Of a DNA stretch of 64,000 nucleotides, positions 45,982-56,197 are shown in pieces. The notes below the pieces were generated by a model. The model was not told where the DNA came from and searched no databases. It was given only the letters and a program-made list of their open reading frames with translations. The stretch's first letter is position 1; each line of letters begins with the position of its first letter. Both the position numbers and the translations under genes were made by a program. Origin of the DNA: Synechocystis sp. PCC 7509 (lineage in GTDB: Bacteria > Cyanobacteriota > Cyanobacteriia > Cyanobacteriales > Chroococcidiopsidaceae); contig NZ_ALVU02000001.1 of NCBI RefSeq assembly GCF_000332075.2, positions 3,670,324 to 3,734,323 of the forward strand, read 5' to 3'.

Positions 45982-47313
45982 ATGAGCAACTTTTCTAGAA
46001 GACAATTTATTATCACCGCCGGCGCAGCTACCGCAGGGTCTTTACTGGCTCATGGCTGTAGCTCTGGGCCAACGGAAACCGCGAGTAGTGGTGGTGCTGC
46101 AAGCCCCGTTGCTAGTGTTGGTGCGGCGGCTAATGCTCCAAAAGTAGAAACAACTACCGCTAAGTTAGGCTTTATTGCTCTTACAGATTCCGCTCCCCTA
46201 ATTGTGGCGCTAGAAAAAGGTCTTTATGCCAAGTACGGCATGACCGATGTGAAGGTAGAAAAACAAGCATCTTGGCCCGTAACCCGCGATAACTTGGTAC
46301 TTGGTTCTGGCGGCGGCGGTATTGATGGAGCGCATATATTATCGCCCATGCCTTACTTAATGGCGTTAGGGAAAATTACTCAAGGTAAGCCAATTCCCAT
46401 GTACATTTTGGCGCGGCTAAATACCAACGGGCAAGCAATTTCGGTTGCCAATGCTTACAAAGATATGAAAGTGGGTTTAGATAGTTCGCCCTTAAAAGCA
46501 GCTTTTAGCAAATCTAAATCCTCTGGAAAAGAAATCAAAGCCGCCGTTACCTTCCCCGGTGGTAATCACGACCTTTGGATGCGCTACTGGTTGGCTGCTG
46601 GAGGGATCGATCCTAATGCAGAAATCTCTGTAGTTCCCGTACCACCACCCCAAATGGTTGCCAATATGAAAGTAGGTAACATGGAAGCATTTTGTGTTGG
46701 CGAACCTTGGAACGCCCAGTTAGTCAACCAAAAAGTGGGTTACTCAGCTTTAGTTACAGGCGAACTTTGGAACGACCACCCTGAAAAAGCTTTTACAATG
46801 CGCGCCGATTGGGTAGACAAAAATCCTAATTCCGCCAAAGCGATGTTAATGGCAGTTCAAGAAGCTCAACAGTGGTGCGAAAAAGCCGAAAATAAAGAGG
46901 AGATGATTGAAATTATCTCTAAGCAAAAGTGGTTTAAAGTTCCTGCTAAAGATATTATCGAACGCTCCAAAGGCAATATTGACTACGGCGACGGTCGTAC
47001 TGTTCAAGACTTCCCTTACAAAATGAAGTTTTGGGCAGATAATGCTTCTTATCCTTACAAGAGCCACGATTTATGGTTTTTGACTGAAAATATCCGTTGG
47101 GGTAATCTTCCCGCCGATACCGATACTAAGAAAATTATCGACCAAGTAAACCGCGAAGATTTGTGGAAAGAAGCCGCTACAGCGTTAGGAGTTCCCGCCG
47201 CCGAAATTCCGACAAGTACGTCGCGTGGAGTAGAAAAGTTTTTTGATGGTGTCACCTTCGACCCGGAAAACCCCGCCGCGTATTTGAAATCTCTCAAAAT
47301 TAAGAAAGCCTAA
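45982..47313 (+). CDS. nrtA: Nitrate/nitrite ABC transporter substrate-binding lipoprotein
   Basis: 443 residues. SRRQFIITAG is a twin-arginine-like signal and LAHGC a lipobox, so it is a periplasmic lipoprotein. The mature part (KLGFIALTDSAPLIVALEKG, PPPQMVANMK, GEPWNAQLV) matches NrtA, which binds nitrate and nitrite. It lies 54 bp after nirA. A strong hairpin follows the stop codon and may raise its dose relative to the permease. Confidence 0.95.
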   Translation: MSNFSRRQFIITAGAATAGSLLAHGCSSGPTETASSGGAASPVASVGAAANAPKVETTTAKLGFIALTDSAPLIVALEKGLYAKYGMTDVKVEKQASWPVTRDNLVLGSGGGGIDGAHILSPMPYLMALGKITQGKPIPMYILARLNTNGQAISVANAYKDMKVGLDSSPLKAAFSKSKSSGKEIKAAVTFPGGNHDLWMRYWLAAGGIDPNAEISVVPVPPPQMVANMKVGNMEAFCVGEPWNAQLVNQKVGYSALVTGELWNDHPEKAFTMRADWVDKNPNSAKAMLMAVQEAQQWCEKAENKEEMIEIISKQKWFKVPAKDIIERSKGNIDYGDGRTVQDFPYKMKFWADNASYPYKSHDLWFLTENIRWGNLPADTDTKKIIDQVNREDLWKEAATALGVPAAEIPTSTSRGVEKFFDGVTFDPENPAAYLKSLKIKKA

Positions 47314-47321
47314 ATCCTTTG

Positions 47322-47355
47322 TCAGTACCGGAGTTCTGTTAAACTCCGGTACTGA
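47322..47355 (+). promoter_or_regulatory. Strong intercistronic hairpin between nrtA and nrtB
   Basis: TCAGTACCGGAGTT and its complement form a 14-bp perfect stem with a 6-base loop, 9 bp after the nrtA stop. No T run follows, so it is not an intrinsic terminator. A processing or stabilising role for the binding-protein message is inferred. Confidence 0.6.
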
Positions 47356-47400
47356 TACTCAGTCATTGCCGAAAATTACTACCGTAGGAGAAGTTAAAGG

Positions 47401-48240
47401 ATGACCGTCACCCTTCCCAGTCGCACTAAAAGTAGAAAGAAAACTGCTCAAAAAGAAATTTCAACAATTGTCACTAAAAAAATTCTGCCGCCCTTAATTG
47501 CGATCGCAATTTTTGCAATTATCTGGCTGTTGCTAACTCTAGGTGACAGCCCCAGATTACCATCGCCGATTACGATGGTCAAAGAAACTTGGGACCCTTT
47601 TATTATCAAGCCTTTCTTTGATAACGGCGGTACAGATAAAGGCCTCGGCTGGCAGCTATTGGAAAGCTTAAAGCGGGTAGCTGTGGGCTTTTCCTTGTCG
47701 GCTATTGTCGGCATTACCCTAGGTATTTTAATCGGGGCAAATGTCTGGGTTTATAACGCTGTAGACCCTTTGTTTCAAGTATTGCGGACTGTTCCACCTT
47801 TGGCATGGTTGCCGATTTCTTTGGCAGCATTTCAGCAATCTAACCCTTCAGCCATTTTCGTTATTTTCATTACGTCAATTTGGCCCATTATTATCAATAC
47901 AACCGTAGGCGTTCAGCAATTGCCCCAAGACTACCGCAATGTGGCTAGAGTATTGAAATTGTCAGGTTCTAAGTATTTCTTTAAAATTCTATTTCCGGCT
48001 ACTGTTCCTTATATATTCACTGGTTTAAGAATTGGCATCGGTTTATCTTGGTTAGCGATCGTTGCGGCGGAAATGTTAGTTGGTGGTGTGGGTATTGGCT
48101 TCTTTATTTGGGATGCTTACAATAGTTCGCTCCTCAGTCAAATTATTTTGGCACTAATCTATGTTGGGATTGTGGGTCTAATTCTAGATCGCCTAGTAGC
48201 TTTTGTTGCCAGCAAAGTAGTTCCCGAAGAACAGAAATAA
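47401..48240 (+). CDS. nrtB: Nitrate ABC transporter permease
   Basis: 279 residues, about six transmembrane helices. The cytoplasmic EAA-type loop (YRNVARVLKLSGSKYFFKI) that contacts the ATPases is near residues 180-200. The length and the leading basic segment match NrtB. It works as a dimer with NrtC and NrtD. Confidence 0.95.
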   Translation: MTVTLPSRTKSRKKTAQKEISTIVTKKILPPLIAIAIFAIIWLLLTLGDSPRLPSPITMVKETWDPFIIKPFFDNGGTDKGLGWQLLESLKRVAVGFSLSAIVGITLGILIGANVWVYNAVDPLFQVLRTVPPLAWLPISLAAFQQSNPSAIFVIFITSIWPIIINTTVGVQQLPQDYRNVARVLKLSGSKYFFKILFPATVPYIFTGLRIGIGLSWLAIVAAEMLVGGVGIGFFIWDAYNSSLLSQIILALIYVGIVGLILDRLVAFVASKVVPEEQK

Positions 48241-48317
48241 AAGTAGATTACACACTAATATTGCTTGCAAAGTCCGATTTCTGTCAGTAGCCTTTACCCT
48301 TCAGCCTTAAATAAGTC

Positions 48318-50318
48318 ATGTCTGTATTTGTTGAAGTAGACCACATCGATCGCATCTTTCCCTTGCCCAACGGCAACAGCTACACCGCCCTAAAAAATAT
48401 CGAACTCCAGATCCCCCAAGGAGAATTTGTTTCCTTGATTGGACACTCTGGTTGTGGCAAATCAACCTTACTTAATATCATTGCCGGATTAGATAGAGCA
48501 ACTTCCGGCGGCGTAATTTTAGAAGGGCGCGAGGTAAGAGAACCAGGGCCCGATCGCATGGTAGTGTTTCAAAACTACTCTTTATTGCCTTGGTTGAGCG
48601 TTTCAGAAAATATCAGCTTGGCAGTAGATGAAGTTTATCAAAATAAACCTAAAGGCGAACGCAGATCGATTGTAGAGCATCACATCGATTTAGTGGGATT
48701 ACGCGCCGCCGCAAATAAGCGCCCAGGGCAACTATCGGGGGGGATGAAACAAAGAGTTGCGATCGCACGGGCTTTAGCAATACGTCCCAAATTATTACTT
48801 TTAGACGAGCCTTTTGGAGCTTTAGATGCTTTAACGCGGGGTGGTTTGCAAGAACAATTAATGAAAATCTGCAACGAAAGTAACCTAACTTGCGTGATGG
48901 TGACACACGATGTAGACGAAGCATTGCTACTAAGCGATCGCATTGTCATGTTGACCAACGGGCCAGAAGCCCAAATTGGGCAAATTCTCGACGTTGAAAT
49001 TCCTCGCCCCCGCCAAAAACTAGAAGTAGTTAATCATCCCACTTACTACGGCTTACGCAATGAAATAATTTACTTCCTCAATCAGCAAAAACGTGCCAAG
49101 CAGCGCAAAGCAAGGCAGCAAGGGGCGCAAAGCATTGCGCCCGTACGAGCAGCCAATGGTTTAGAAAAAGTAAATTTAGAACTAGGTTTTATTCCCCTCA
49201 CAGATTGCGCCCCGTTAGTAGTTGCTAAAGAAAAAGGCTTTTTTGAAAAATACGGCTTAACAGAAGTAGTTTTAAGCCGCGAACCAAGTTGGAAAGAAAT
49301 TGCTAAAGGAGTGGGTACAGGACGCTTAGATGCGGCGCAAATGGTCGCCGCCATGCCCTTAGCTTTAACGTTGGGTGCAGGGGATAAGCCGCCAATTCCT
49401 ACGGTTAGTGCGATGAATTTGTCGCGCAATGGTAACGCGATTACTTTTAGCAAAAAACTGTACGACCAAGGGGTAAGAACCCTTGCAGATTTTAAAGATG
49501 CGATCGCCCTTACTCCCGATAAAGTCCACACTTTAGCGATGGTGCATCCAGCATCGATGCACAACTTGTTATTACGCTACTGGTTAGCCTCTGGCGGTAT
49601 TGATCCTGATAAAGATGTCAATTTAACAGTAGTTCCGCCGCCTCAAATGGTATCCAACCTCAAAGCTGGCAATATTGACGGTTATTGTTCTGGCGAACCT
49701 TGGAACTCCCGCGCCGTCCACGAAAACTTGGGGTTTGTAATTGCGACCGATTTAGAAATTTGGGCGGGACATCCAGAAAAAGTTTTGGGCGTAACGGAAG
49801 AATGGGCAAATAAATATCCCCAAACTCATCTAGCCTTAGTCAAAGCTCTCCTCGAAGCTTGCGAATACTGCGACGATAGACGCAATCGAGAAGAAATTGT
49901 TGAACTACTCTGCCGCCCGGAATACGTTGGTTCAGCGCCGGAATATACGCGCCCTGGATTTTTGGATGCTTACGATCGCGGTGATGGCACAGAACCCGTG
50001 CAAATGTATACCTTTAACCAATTCTACGTCAACAAAACCAACTACCCAGATCGGGCAGAAAGGTTATGGATGATGACGCAATTAGCCCGTTGGGGTTTAG
50101 CACCCTTTCCCAAAAACTGGCAAGAAATCCTCGATCGCGTTTGCCGTGCGGATATATTTGGTGAAGCCGCTAGAGAATTAGGCTTTTTAGATACTGGACG
50201 CGACCCCCACACAATGATATTTGATGAGATTGTCTTCGATCCAGAAGATCCAATTAAGTATCTCAATAGTCTGGAAATCAAACAGCCTTTACAAATTCAA
50301 GAAATATGTTTGATTTAA
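48318..50318 (+). CDS. nrtC: Nitrate ABC transporter ATPase with NrtA-like regulatory domain
   Basis: 666 residues. Residues 1-255 are an ABC ATPase ([31 protein letters not shown]). Residues about 285-660 are an NrtA-like domain (LELGFIPLTDCAPLVVAKEKG). In characterised NrtC this domain mediates ammonium-promoted inhibition of nitrate uptake. The linker, residues about 268-277, is encoded by a palindromic repeat of the same family as those at 15149 and 60566. Confidence 0.96.
   Translation: MSVFVEVDHIDRIFPLPNGNSYTALKNIELQIPQGEFVSLIGHSGCGKSTLLNIIAGLDRATSGGVILEGREVREPGPDRMVVFQNYSLLPWLSVSENISLAVDEVYQNKPKGERRSIVEHHIDLVGLRAAANKRPGQLSGGMKQRVAIARALAIRPKLLLLDEPFGALDALTRGGLQEQLMKICNESNLTCVMVTHDVDEALLLSDRIVMLTNGPEAQIGQILDVEIPRPRQKLEVVNHPTYYGLRNEIIYFLNQQKRAKQRKARQQGAQSIAPVRAANGLEKVNLELGFIPLTDCAPLVVAKEKGFFEKYGLTEVVLSREPSWKEIAKGVGTGRLDAAQMVAAMPLALTLGAGDKPPIPTVSAMNLSRNGNAITFSKKLYDQGVRTLADFKDAIALTPDKVHTLAMVHPASMHNLLLRYWLASGGIDPDKDVNLTVVPPPQMVSNLKAGNIDGYCSGEPWNSRAVHENLGFVIATDLEIWAGHPEKVLGVTEEWANKYPQTHLALVKALLEACEYCDDRRNREEIVELLCRPEYVGSAPEYTRPGFLDAYDRGDGTEPVQMYTFNQFYVNKTNYPDRAERLWMMTQLARWGLAPFPKNWQEILDRVCRADIFGEAARELGFLDTGRDPHTMIFDEIVFDPEDPIKYLNSLEIKQPLQIQEICLI
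49121..49146. repeat. Palindromic repeat, family A, in frame within nrtC linker
   Basis: GGGCGCAA and TTGCGCCC flank AGCA, and the element carries the GTAC-type end seen in intergenic copies. It encodes GAQSIAPVRA exactly between the ATPase and NrtA-like domains, a site that tolerates length change. Confidence 0.7.
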
Positions 50319-50390
50319 CCGCCAGCAGATCGGCGAACCATCTCCAAAACTTACCTAGCCGCACAATTTAGCATTTAATACTCCAAAACT

Positions 50391-51236
50391 ATGCAAATAC
50401 TTAAAACTAATCAAGCAACTTCTCCAATAACTACGCCAACAACTAAAAACGAACATTTTCTAGTTATTGAGAATGTCTCAAAAATTTATCCCACCCCCAC
50501 AGGCCCTTATACAGTCCTAGATGGCGTAGAACTGAGCGTAGGTGAAGGTGAATTTGTTTGCCTAATTGGTCACTCTGGTTGTGGCAAATCAACGCTGCTA
50601 AACATGGTGGCAGGATTTAACACCCCTTCTGATGGTGAAGTTAGACTAAATTCAAAAGCAATTACTGAACCCGGCCCCGACCGGATGATGGTGTTTCAAA
50701 ATTATTGCTTATTGCCTTGGATGACTGCTTTTGAGAACGTTTATTTAGCTGTAGATTCCGTTTATCCTGACAAGCCAGAAGCACAAAAAAGAGCGATTGT
50801 TAAGGAACATTTGGCAATGGTGGGGTTAACAGAATCCGCCGACAAAAAGCCGACGCAGCTATCGGGAGGGATGAAACAAAGAGTTGCGATCGCCCGCGCT
50901 TTATCAATTCGCCCTCAAGTATTGATTTTAGATGAACCTTTTGGGGCATTGGACGCGATTACAAAAGAAGAATTGCAAGAAGAATTATTGAAAATTTGGC
51001 AAGATTATCAAGTAACAGTGTTGATGATTACCCACGACATCGACGAAGCGCTATTTTTGGCAGATCGTTTAGTAATGATGACTAATGGACCCTCAGCAAA
51101 AATTGGCGAAGTATTAACTATTCCCTTCCCCCGTCCCCGCAACCGCGCCCAGATGTTGGAAGATCCTGAATACTACAACTTGCGTAACTACGCGCTAGAC
51201 TTCCTATTTAGACGTTTTGCTCACGACGATGATTAA
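50391..51236 (+). CDS. nrtD: Nitrate ABC transporter ATPase subunit
   Basis: 281 residues. Walker [12 protein letters not shown], signature LSGGMKQR and Walker [12 protein letters not shown] are intact. It lacks the C-terminal NrtA-like domain of NrtC, as expected for NrtD. The next gene, cynS, starts one base after its stop codon. Confidence 0.95.
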   Translation: MQILKTNQATSPITTPTTKNEHFLVIENVSKIYPTPTGPYTVLDGVELSVGEGEFVCLIGHSGCGKSTLLNMVAGFNTPSDGEVRLNSKAITEPGPDRMMVFQNYCLLPWMTAFENVYLAVDSVYPDKPEAQKRAIVKEHLAMVGLTESADKKPTQLSGGMKQRVAIARALSIRPQVLILDEPFGALDAITKEELQEELLKIWQDYQVTVLMITHDIDEALFLADRLVMMTNGPSAKIGEVLTIPFPRPRNRAQMLEDPEYYNLRNYALDFLFRRFAHDDD

Positions 51237-51237
51237 C

Positions 51238-51681
51238 ATGACAAGCTTAGAAATTACCGAACAATTATTAAAAGCCAAACAAGTTAAAAGCATGAGCTTT
51301 CAAGACTTGGGTAAAGTATTAGGGCGCGATCCAATGTGGGTTGCCGCCTTAATTTATCGTCAAGCTACAGCATCGGAAGATGAAGCGAGCAAATTAGCTC
51401 AAGCTTTAGATTTATCGCCAGAAATAGCCCAAGAATTAACCGAATTTCCTGTTAAAGGCTCTTTAGACCCAATTATTCCTACAGATCCTTTAATTTATCG
51501 GTTTTATGAGATTATGCAGGTTTATGGAATGCCGCTTAAAGCTGTGATTCAAGAGGAGTTTGGCGACGGAATTATGAGCGCCATAGATTTCACAATGAAT
51601 GTCGAGAAAGAAACAGATCCAAAAGGCGATCGCGTCAAAATTACCATGTCTGGAAAATTTCTACCTTACAAAAAATGGTAG
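51238..51681 (+). CDS. cynS: Cyanate hydratase (cyanase)
   Basis: 147 residues from the ATG at 51238, the start used by the family ([14 protein letters not shown]); an ATG at 51217 would overlap nrtD and add seven residues. The active-site Arg, Glu and Ser sit in LIYRFYE and GIMSAIDF. The enzyme converts cyanate and bicarbonate to ammonia and CO2. Its place between nrtD and narB puts cyanate use under the nitrate operon promoter. Confidence 0.95.
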   Translation: MTSLEITEQLLKAKQVKSMSFQDLGKVLGRDPMWVAALIYRQATASEDEASKLAQALDLSPEIAQELTEFPVKGSLDPIIPTDPLIYRFYEIMQVYGMPLKAVIQEEFGDGIMSAIDFTMNVEKETDPKGDRVKITMSGKFLPYKKW

Positions 51682-51706
51682 TGGAAGTATAAAGGGGTGA
51701 CAAACG

Positions 51707-53866
51707 GTGACAGATATTATTAAAACACTATGTCCTTACTGCGGTGTAGGCTGCGGTTTGGAAGTGTCGCCCCCTGTAGCGAGTAGTCAAAATCAGAATT
51801 GGAAAGTAAAAGGCGATCGCACACATCCATCAAGTCAAGGAATGGTATGTGTTAAAGGTGCAACCATTGCTGAATCAATGGATTGCGATCGCTTACAATT
51901 CCCCATGATGCGATCGTCTTTAGATGAGCCTTTTCGCCGTGTTAGTTGGGATGAAGCCCTAGAAACCGTAGCTAATCGCCTGAAATCAGTATACGAAAAG
52001 TCCGGCGGCGATGCCGTTTGTATGTACGGATCTGGGCAAATGCAGACTGAGGACTACTACGTTGCTCAAAAACTCCTTAAAGGCTGTTTGGGTACAAATA
52101 ATTTTGATTCTAATTCTCGCTTGTGTATGTCTTCGGCGGTAGCGGGTTACGTGCAAAGCCTGGGATCTGATGGGCCGCCTTGTTGCTACGATGACTTGGA
52201 ACTAACAGATTGTGCTTTTATTATTGGTGCAAATGCCGCAGAGTGTCACCCCATAGTTTTTAACCGCCTGCAAAAGCATCACAAACGCCACCCAGAAGTA
52301 AAACTAATTGTGGTCGATCCTCGGCGTACTCCTACAGCCGAAGTTGCAGACTTACATTTAGCGATTCAACCAGGGACAGATATTGACTTACTCAATAGCA
52401 TTGCTTATTTACTACTGCAATGGAGAAAAATAGACCAAAGTTTTATTGACGAATATACTAACCAATTCTCCGATTTTGCCGAAGTAGTTTCTCACTACTC
52501 ACCCCAAGAAGTTGCTAAACGCTGTGGAATTTCGGCGGCGGATATTGAGCTTGCGGCACGTTATTGGAGTGAATCGGAGCGGGTTTTATCTTTGTGGTCG
52601 CAAGGGGTTAACCAGTCTTCTGAAGGTACGGCTAAAGTATGCAGTCTGATTAATTTACATTTGCTAACTGGACAAATTGGGAAGCCAGGAAGTGGACCTT
52701 TTTCTCTCACTGGTCAGCCTAACGCAATGGGGGGAAGGGAAGTAGGGGGACTTGCGCACCTATTACCCGGTTATCGGTCGGTAAGTAATGCCCAGCATCG
52801 GCAAGAACTAGAACAATTTTGGCAACTTCCCCCCGGACAGGTTTCGCCAAATCCAGGTCGCACCGCTTGGGATATTATTACCGGATTAGAAACGGGGGAA
52901 GTAGAGTTTTTATGGGTAGTTGCAACCAATCCCGCCGTTAGTTTACCCGACTTAGAGCGCGTCAAAGCCGCTTTATTGCGATCGCCCTTTACCATCGTTC
53001 AAGACGCTTACTACCCCACCGAAACCACCGCTTACGCCCATGTTTTGTTACCTGCGGCACAGTGGGGCGAAAAAACTGGGACAATGACAAATTCTGAAAG
53101 AGTAGTAACTTTGTGTTCGGCTTTTCGTCCTCCGGTAGGGGAAGCTTTAGCTGATTGGGACATAATCGCCCAAGTTGCTAAAAGGCTGGGATTTGATGAT
53201 AAGTTTGCGTTTACAAGTTCTGCCCAAGTGTACGATGAATTTGTGCAACTAACGCGCGATCGCCCTTGCGACATGACGGGACTTAGCCATCAAAGGCTTT
53301 TAACGGAAGGTGCAATTCAATGGCCCTGTCCTGATAAAGGTCATATCTCTCCTAAGCGGCTTTACACCGATTTGCGCTTTGCAACGGCTGACAAACGGGC
53401 TAAATTTACTCCTTGTCACTCGCGGGGACTAGCTGAACCCCCCGATCCCGAATATCCTTTTGTCTTGACTACAGGCAGGTTATACGGACATTGGCACACC
53501 CAAACCCGCACCGGACGCATTGATAAAATTAGACAAATGCACCCCGAACCATTTATCGAAATTCATCCCCGCGATGCAAGTAAACTAGGGATTGAAGACA
53601 ACCAATGGGTAGAAGTACGAAGTCGTCGGGGGATAGCTCAGTTTCCTGCTAAAATTACCAGTGCGATCGCGCCTAATACAGTTTTTGTACCAATGCACTG
53701 GGGTTATTTGTGGGCAGAAAAATCGGAAGCAAACGCCCTCACTCATCCCATATCTTGCCCTAGTTCTTTGCAACCAGAATTAAAAGCTTGTGCTGTTCAG
53801 ATAGTTAGTTTAGCCGTCAAAAACGCCGATTACAGTAGTGTTAGTTTGTTGCAAACTCAATCTTAG
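51707..53866 (+). CDS. narB: Ferredoxin-nitrate reductase
   Basis: 719 residues from GTG, full length. The N-terminal 4Fe-4S motif CPYCGVGC is followed by CVKG, and a molybdopterin oxidoreductase core and C-terminal dinucleotide-binding domain ([16 protein letters not shown]) follow. It reduces nitrate to nitrite with ferredoxin. It lies 25 bp after cynS and probably needs NarM (34904-35353) for activity. Confidence 0.95.
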   Translation: MTDIIKTLCPYCGVGCGLEVSPPVASSQNQNWKVKGDRTHPSSQGMVCVKGATIAESMDCDRLQFPMMRSSLDEPFRRVSWDEALETVANRLKSVYEKSGGDAVCMYGSGQMQTEDYYVAQKLLKGCLGTNNFDSNSRLCMSSAVAGYVQSLGSDGPPCCYDDLELTDCAFIIGANAAECHPIVFNRLQKHHKRHPEVKLIVVDPRRTPTAEVADLHLAIQPGTDIDLLNSIAYLLLQWRKIDQSFIDEYTNQFSDFAEVVSHYSPQEVAKRCGISAADIELAARYWSESERVLSLWSQGVNQSSEGTAKVCSLINLHLLTGQIGKPGSGPFSLTGQPNAMGGREVGGLAHLLPGYRSVSNAQHRQELEQFWQLPPGQVSPNPGRTAWDIITGLETGEVEFLWVVATNPAVSLPDLERVKAALLRSPFTIVQDAYYPTETTAYAHVLLPAAQWGEKTGTMTNSERVVTLCSAFRPPVGEALADWDIIAQVAKRLGFDDKFAFTSSAQVYDEFVQLTRDRPCDMTGLSHQRLLTEGAIQWPCPDKGHISPKRLYTDLRFATADKRAKFTPCHSRGLAEPPDPEYPFVLTTGRLYGHWHTQTRTGRIDKIRQMHPEPFIEIHPRDASKLGIEDNQWVEVRSRRGIAQFPAKITSAIAPNTVFVPMHWGYLWAEKSEANALTHPISCPSSLQPELKACAVQIVSLAVKNADYSSVSLLQTQS

Positions 53867-53943
53867 AATTAACCGCACCTTTTACTACTTTTTGCTAAAA
53901 ATGCTCAAACTCCTTCTGCCATTACGAGTATCTAATAAAACCT

Positions 53944-54180
53944 TCATAAACCCCAAAAAAAATCTGGCAAAGGATCGTTAAAATCATTACTCATTACCAT
54001 AGAGTCACGATTTAAACCCGCTTTGGGAATTACAGGTTCTTCAGTTTGAGACAAAGGTAAAACCCTTGCCCAAGTTACTCTCTGACAAGTTAGCGTCACT
54101 TCAACATGATTTTGGATGTCTGACAATAAATCAGCTAAATTATCCGACAAGTCAGCAATATCGAAAGTTTTTGGTGACAT
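53944..54180 (-). CDS. Orphan antitoxin-like protein (Phd/YefM- or DUF2281-like)
   Basis: 78 residues. The end SMVMSNDFNDPLPDFFWGL is the typical C-terminal tail of small cyanobacterial type II antitoxins that wrap a VapC-type toxin. The N-terminal half (EVTLTCQRVTWARVLPLSQ) looks like a Phd fold. No toxin gene is adjacent: only about 75 bp separate its stop from narB. It may be solitary or act in trans. Confidence 0.6.
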   Translation of the reverse strand: MSPKTFDIADLSDNLADLLSDIQNHVEVTLTCQRVTWARVLPLSQTEEPVIPKAGLNRDSMVMSNDFNDPLPDFFWGL

Positions 54181-54326
54181 TTTTATTTATGCCCTACTCA
54201 TCACAAGCATTACAACTAATAGACATCTCCAAAATGCCCTAGTCAAATTAAAAAATTACTTGTCTACGTTTTGCGCCTAATGCACTCCAGCAAAATCCTC
54301 TAATTAATTCCTGTACAAGCAAGTAA

Positions 54327-54340
54327 GTACAAACATTTAC
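54327..54340 (+). promoter_or_regulatory. Candidate NtcA box upstream of second nirA
   Basis: A perfect GTA-N8-TAC lies 150 bp before the ATG. The nearest -10-like element at the right distance is TAAAAG after 21 bp, which misses the final T, so activation is less certain than for the first nirA. Confidence 0.5.
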
Positions 54341-54489
54341 AGGTATATCAAAAGGTAGGTTTAAAAGGTTTAAGGCAGCTTTTGTAACTACTTCTACAAA
54401 ACCAAATAACTAAAAGGCATAGCTTAACAAAAAAGATATATTTCAGCACTGCGATCGCGCGTTTAAAAAAATCTATCGTTCTTAAAGCT

Positions 54490-56118
54490 ATGACAGACGC
54501 AAACGGAACTCCAGAAACCGCCGAATTTCAAAACCTGACCCAAGCCGGAGAAAGTAAGCCAACTTTAAACAAATTTGAAAAAATCAAAGCCGAAAAAAAT
54601 GGTTTAGTCCTCAAGCAAGAATTAGACTATTTGGCAAGCATTGGCTGGGAAGCAATGGACGAAGCTGATCGCGATTACCGATTGCGCGATTTAGGATTGT
54701 TTTATCGTACCGTTACTCCCGGTAAATTTATGCTGCGAATGCGCCTAGCTAATGGCATAATTATCGCAAGTCAAATGCGGGCTTTAGGCGAAATTGTCCA
54801 ACACTACGGCGATGAAGGCAACGCAGACATCACCACTAGGCAAAATATTCAGTTGCGCGGCGTTCGGATTGAAGATGTACCAGATATTTTTAAAAAGCTG
54901 CATCAATATGGGCTAACTTCGGTGCAATCGGGTGTAGACAACGTTCGTAATATTACAGGTTCGCCTTTAGCTGGTATCGATCCTGATGAACTAATCGATA
55001 CGCGGGGGTTGTGTCGCATGGTGCAAGACATGATTACAAATAATGGCGAAGGCAACCCAGCAATGGTTAACTTACCACGCAAATTTAATATTGCGATCGC
55101 CGGATGCAAAGATAACTCCGTCCACGCCGAACTTAACGACCTTGCTTTTATCCCTGCTTATAAAAACGATACCATTGGCTTCAATGTCATTGTCGGCGGG
55201 ATGTTTTCCCCCAAACTTTGCGTCGCCGCCGTACCGCTTAATGTTTGGGTTAGTCCTGATGATGTAGTTGCACTAAGTAAAGCTGTTTTACTCACTTATC
55301 GCAATCATGGTTTACGCGCAAATAGACAAAAATCGCGCCTGATGTATCTGATTGACAAATGGGGAATAGAGGAGTTTCGCACTCAAGTAGAAAACCAAAT
55401 TGGTCATCCTCTAGAGATTGCTGCCGAAAAAGACGAGTTTATGTGGAATAAATACGACCATATTGGCGTATCTAAACAAAAGCAACCCGGATTAAACTTT
55501 GCGGGGGTACATATTCCCATTGGGCGCTTGTATGCTCAAGATATGTTTGATTTGGCGCGGATGGCGGAGGTTTATGGGACTGGAGAAATTCGCTTTACTG
55601 TCGAGCAAAATCTAATTATTCCCAATATTCCCAACTCTAGGCTAGAAACATTTTTGCAAGAGCCACTTTTAGAACGTTTTTCCATTAACCCGGAAAACCT
55701 GTCGCGGCGGTTAGTTTCTTGTACTGGGAGTCAATTTTGCGGATTTGCCCTAATTGAAACCAAAAATCGCGCCTTAGCAATGATTAAAGCTTTGGAAGCA
55801 GAAATTACTGTAGAGCAACCTGTGCGTATTCATTGGACTGGTTGCCCTAATTCTTGCGGACAGCCACAAGTTGCCGATATTGGCTTAATGGGAACAAAAG
55901 GACGCAAAAACGGGCAGGTTGTAGAAGCTGTAGATATTTGGATGGGTGGAAAAGTCGGCTTTGAAGCTGAACTTGGTAGCCGAATAATGAAACAAATTCC
56001 TTGCGACGACCTTAAACCAGTGCTAAAAGACTTGTTAATTGAACATTTTGGCGCAAAACTCAAAAAATCGCCCGAAAGCTTTGTCCCCCAAGAATTTTTA
56101 AGTGTTAGCAGTAATTAA
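54490..56118 (+). CDS. nirA: Ferredoxin-nitrite reductase (second, diverged copy)
   Basis: 542 residues. The ligand motifs CTGSQFC and CPNSC and TTRQNIQLRG are all intact, so it should be active. It is clearly a paralogue of the first copy, with many differences along the whole length, an N-terminal extension of about 18 residues and a different C-terminal tail. It follows narB but is separated by 620 bp with its own candidate NtcA site, so it is independently controlled. Confidence 0.93.
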   Translation: MTDANGTPETAEFQNLTQAGESKPTLNKFEKIKAEKNGLVLKQELDYLASIGWEAMDEADRDYRLRDLGLFYRTVTPGKFMLRMRLANGIIIASQMRALGEIVQHYGDEGNADITTRQNIQLRGVRIEDVPDIFKKLHQYGLTSVQSGVDNVRNITGSPLAGIDPDELIDTRGLCRMVQDMITNNGEGNPAMVNLPRKFNIAIAGCKDNSVHAELNDLAFIPAYKNDTIGFNVIVGGMFSPKLCVAAVPLNVWVSPDDVVALSKAVLLTYRNHGLRANRQKSRLMYLIDKWGIEEFRTQVENQIGHPLEIAAEKDEFMWNKYDHIGVSKQKQPGLNFAGVHIPIGRLYAQDMFDLARMAEVYGTGEIRFTVEQNLIIPNIPNSRLETFLQEPLLERFSINPENLSRRLVSCTGSQFCGFALIETKNRALAMIKALEAEITVEQPVRIHWTGCPNSCGQPQVADIGLMGTKGRKNGQVVEAVDIWMGGKVGFEAELGSRIMKQIPCDDLKPVLKDLLIEHFGAKLKKSPESFVPQEFLSVSSN

Positions 56119-56197
56119 TACATTGCTTACTAGACGCACCTTACAATGAAATAAGTGCGATCGCCACAAACATCTGCTACAAAGCCTAACTTAAGTC

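Noticed and set aside
49082-49564. 160-codon ORF antisense to nrtC
   Set aside because: Entirely inside the NrtA-like domain of nrtC; no ribosome site or recognisable domain.
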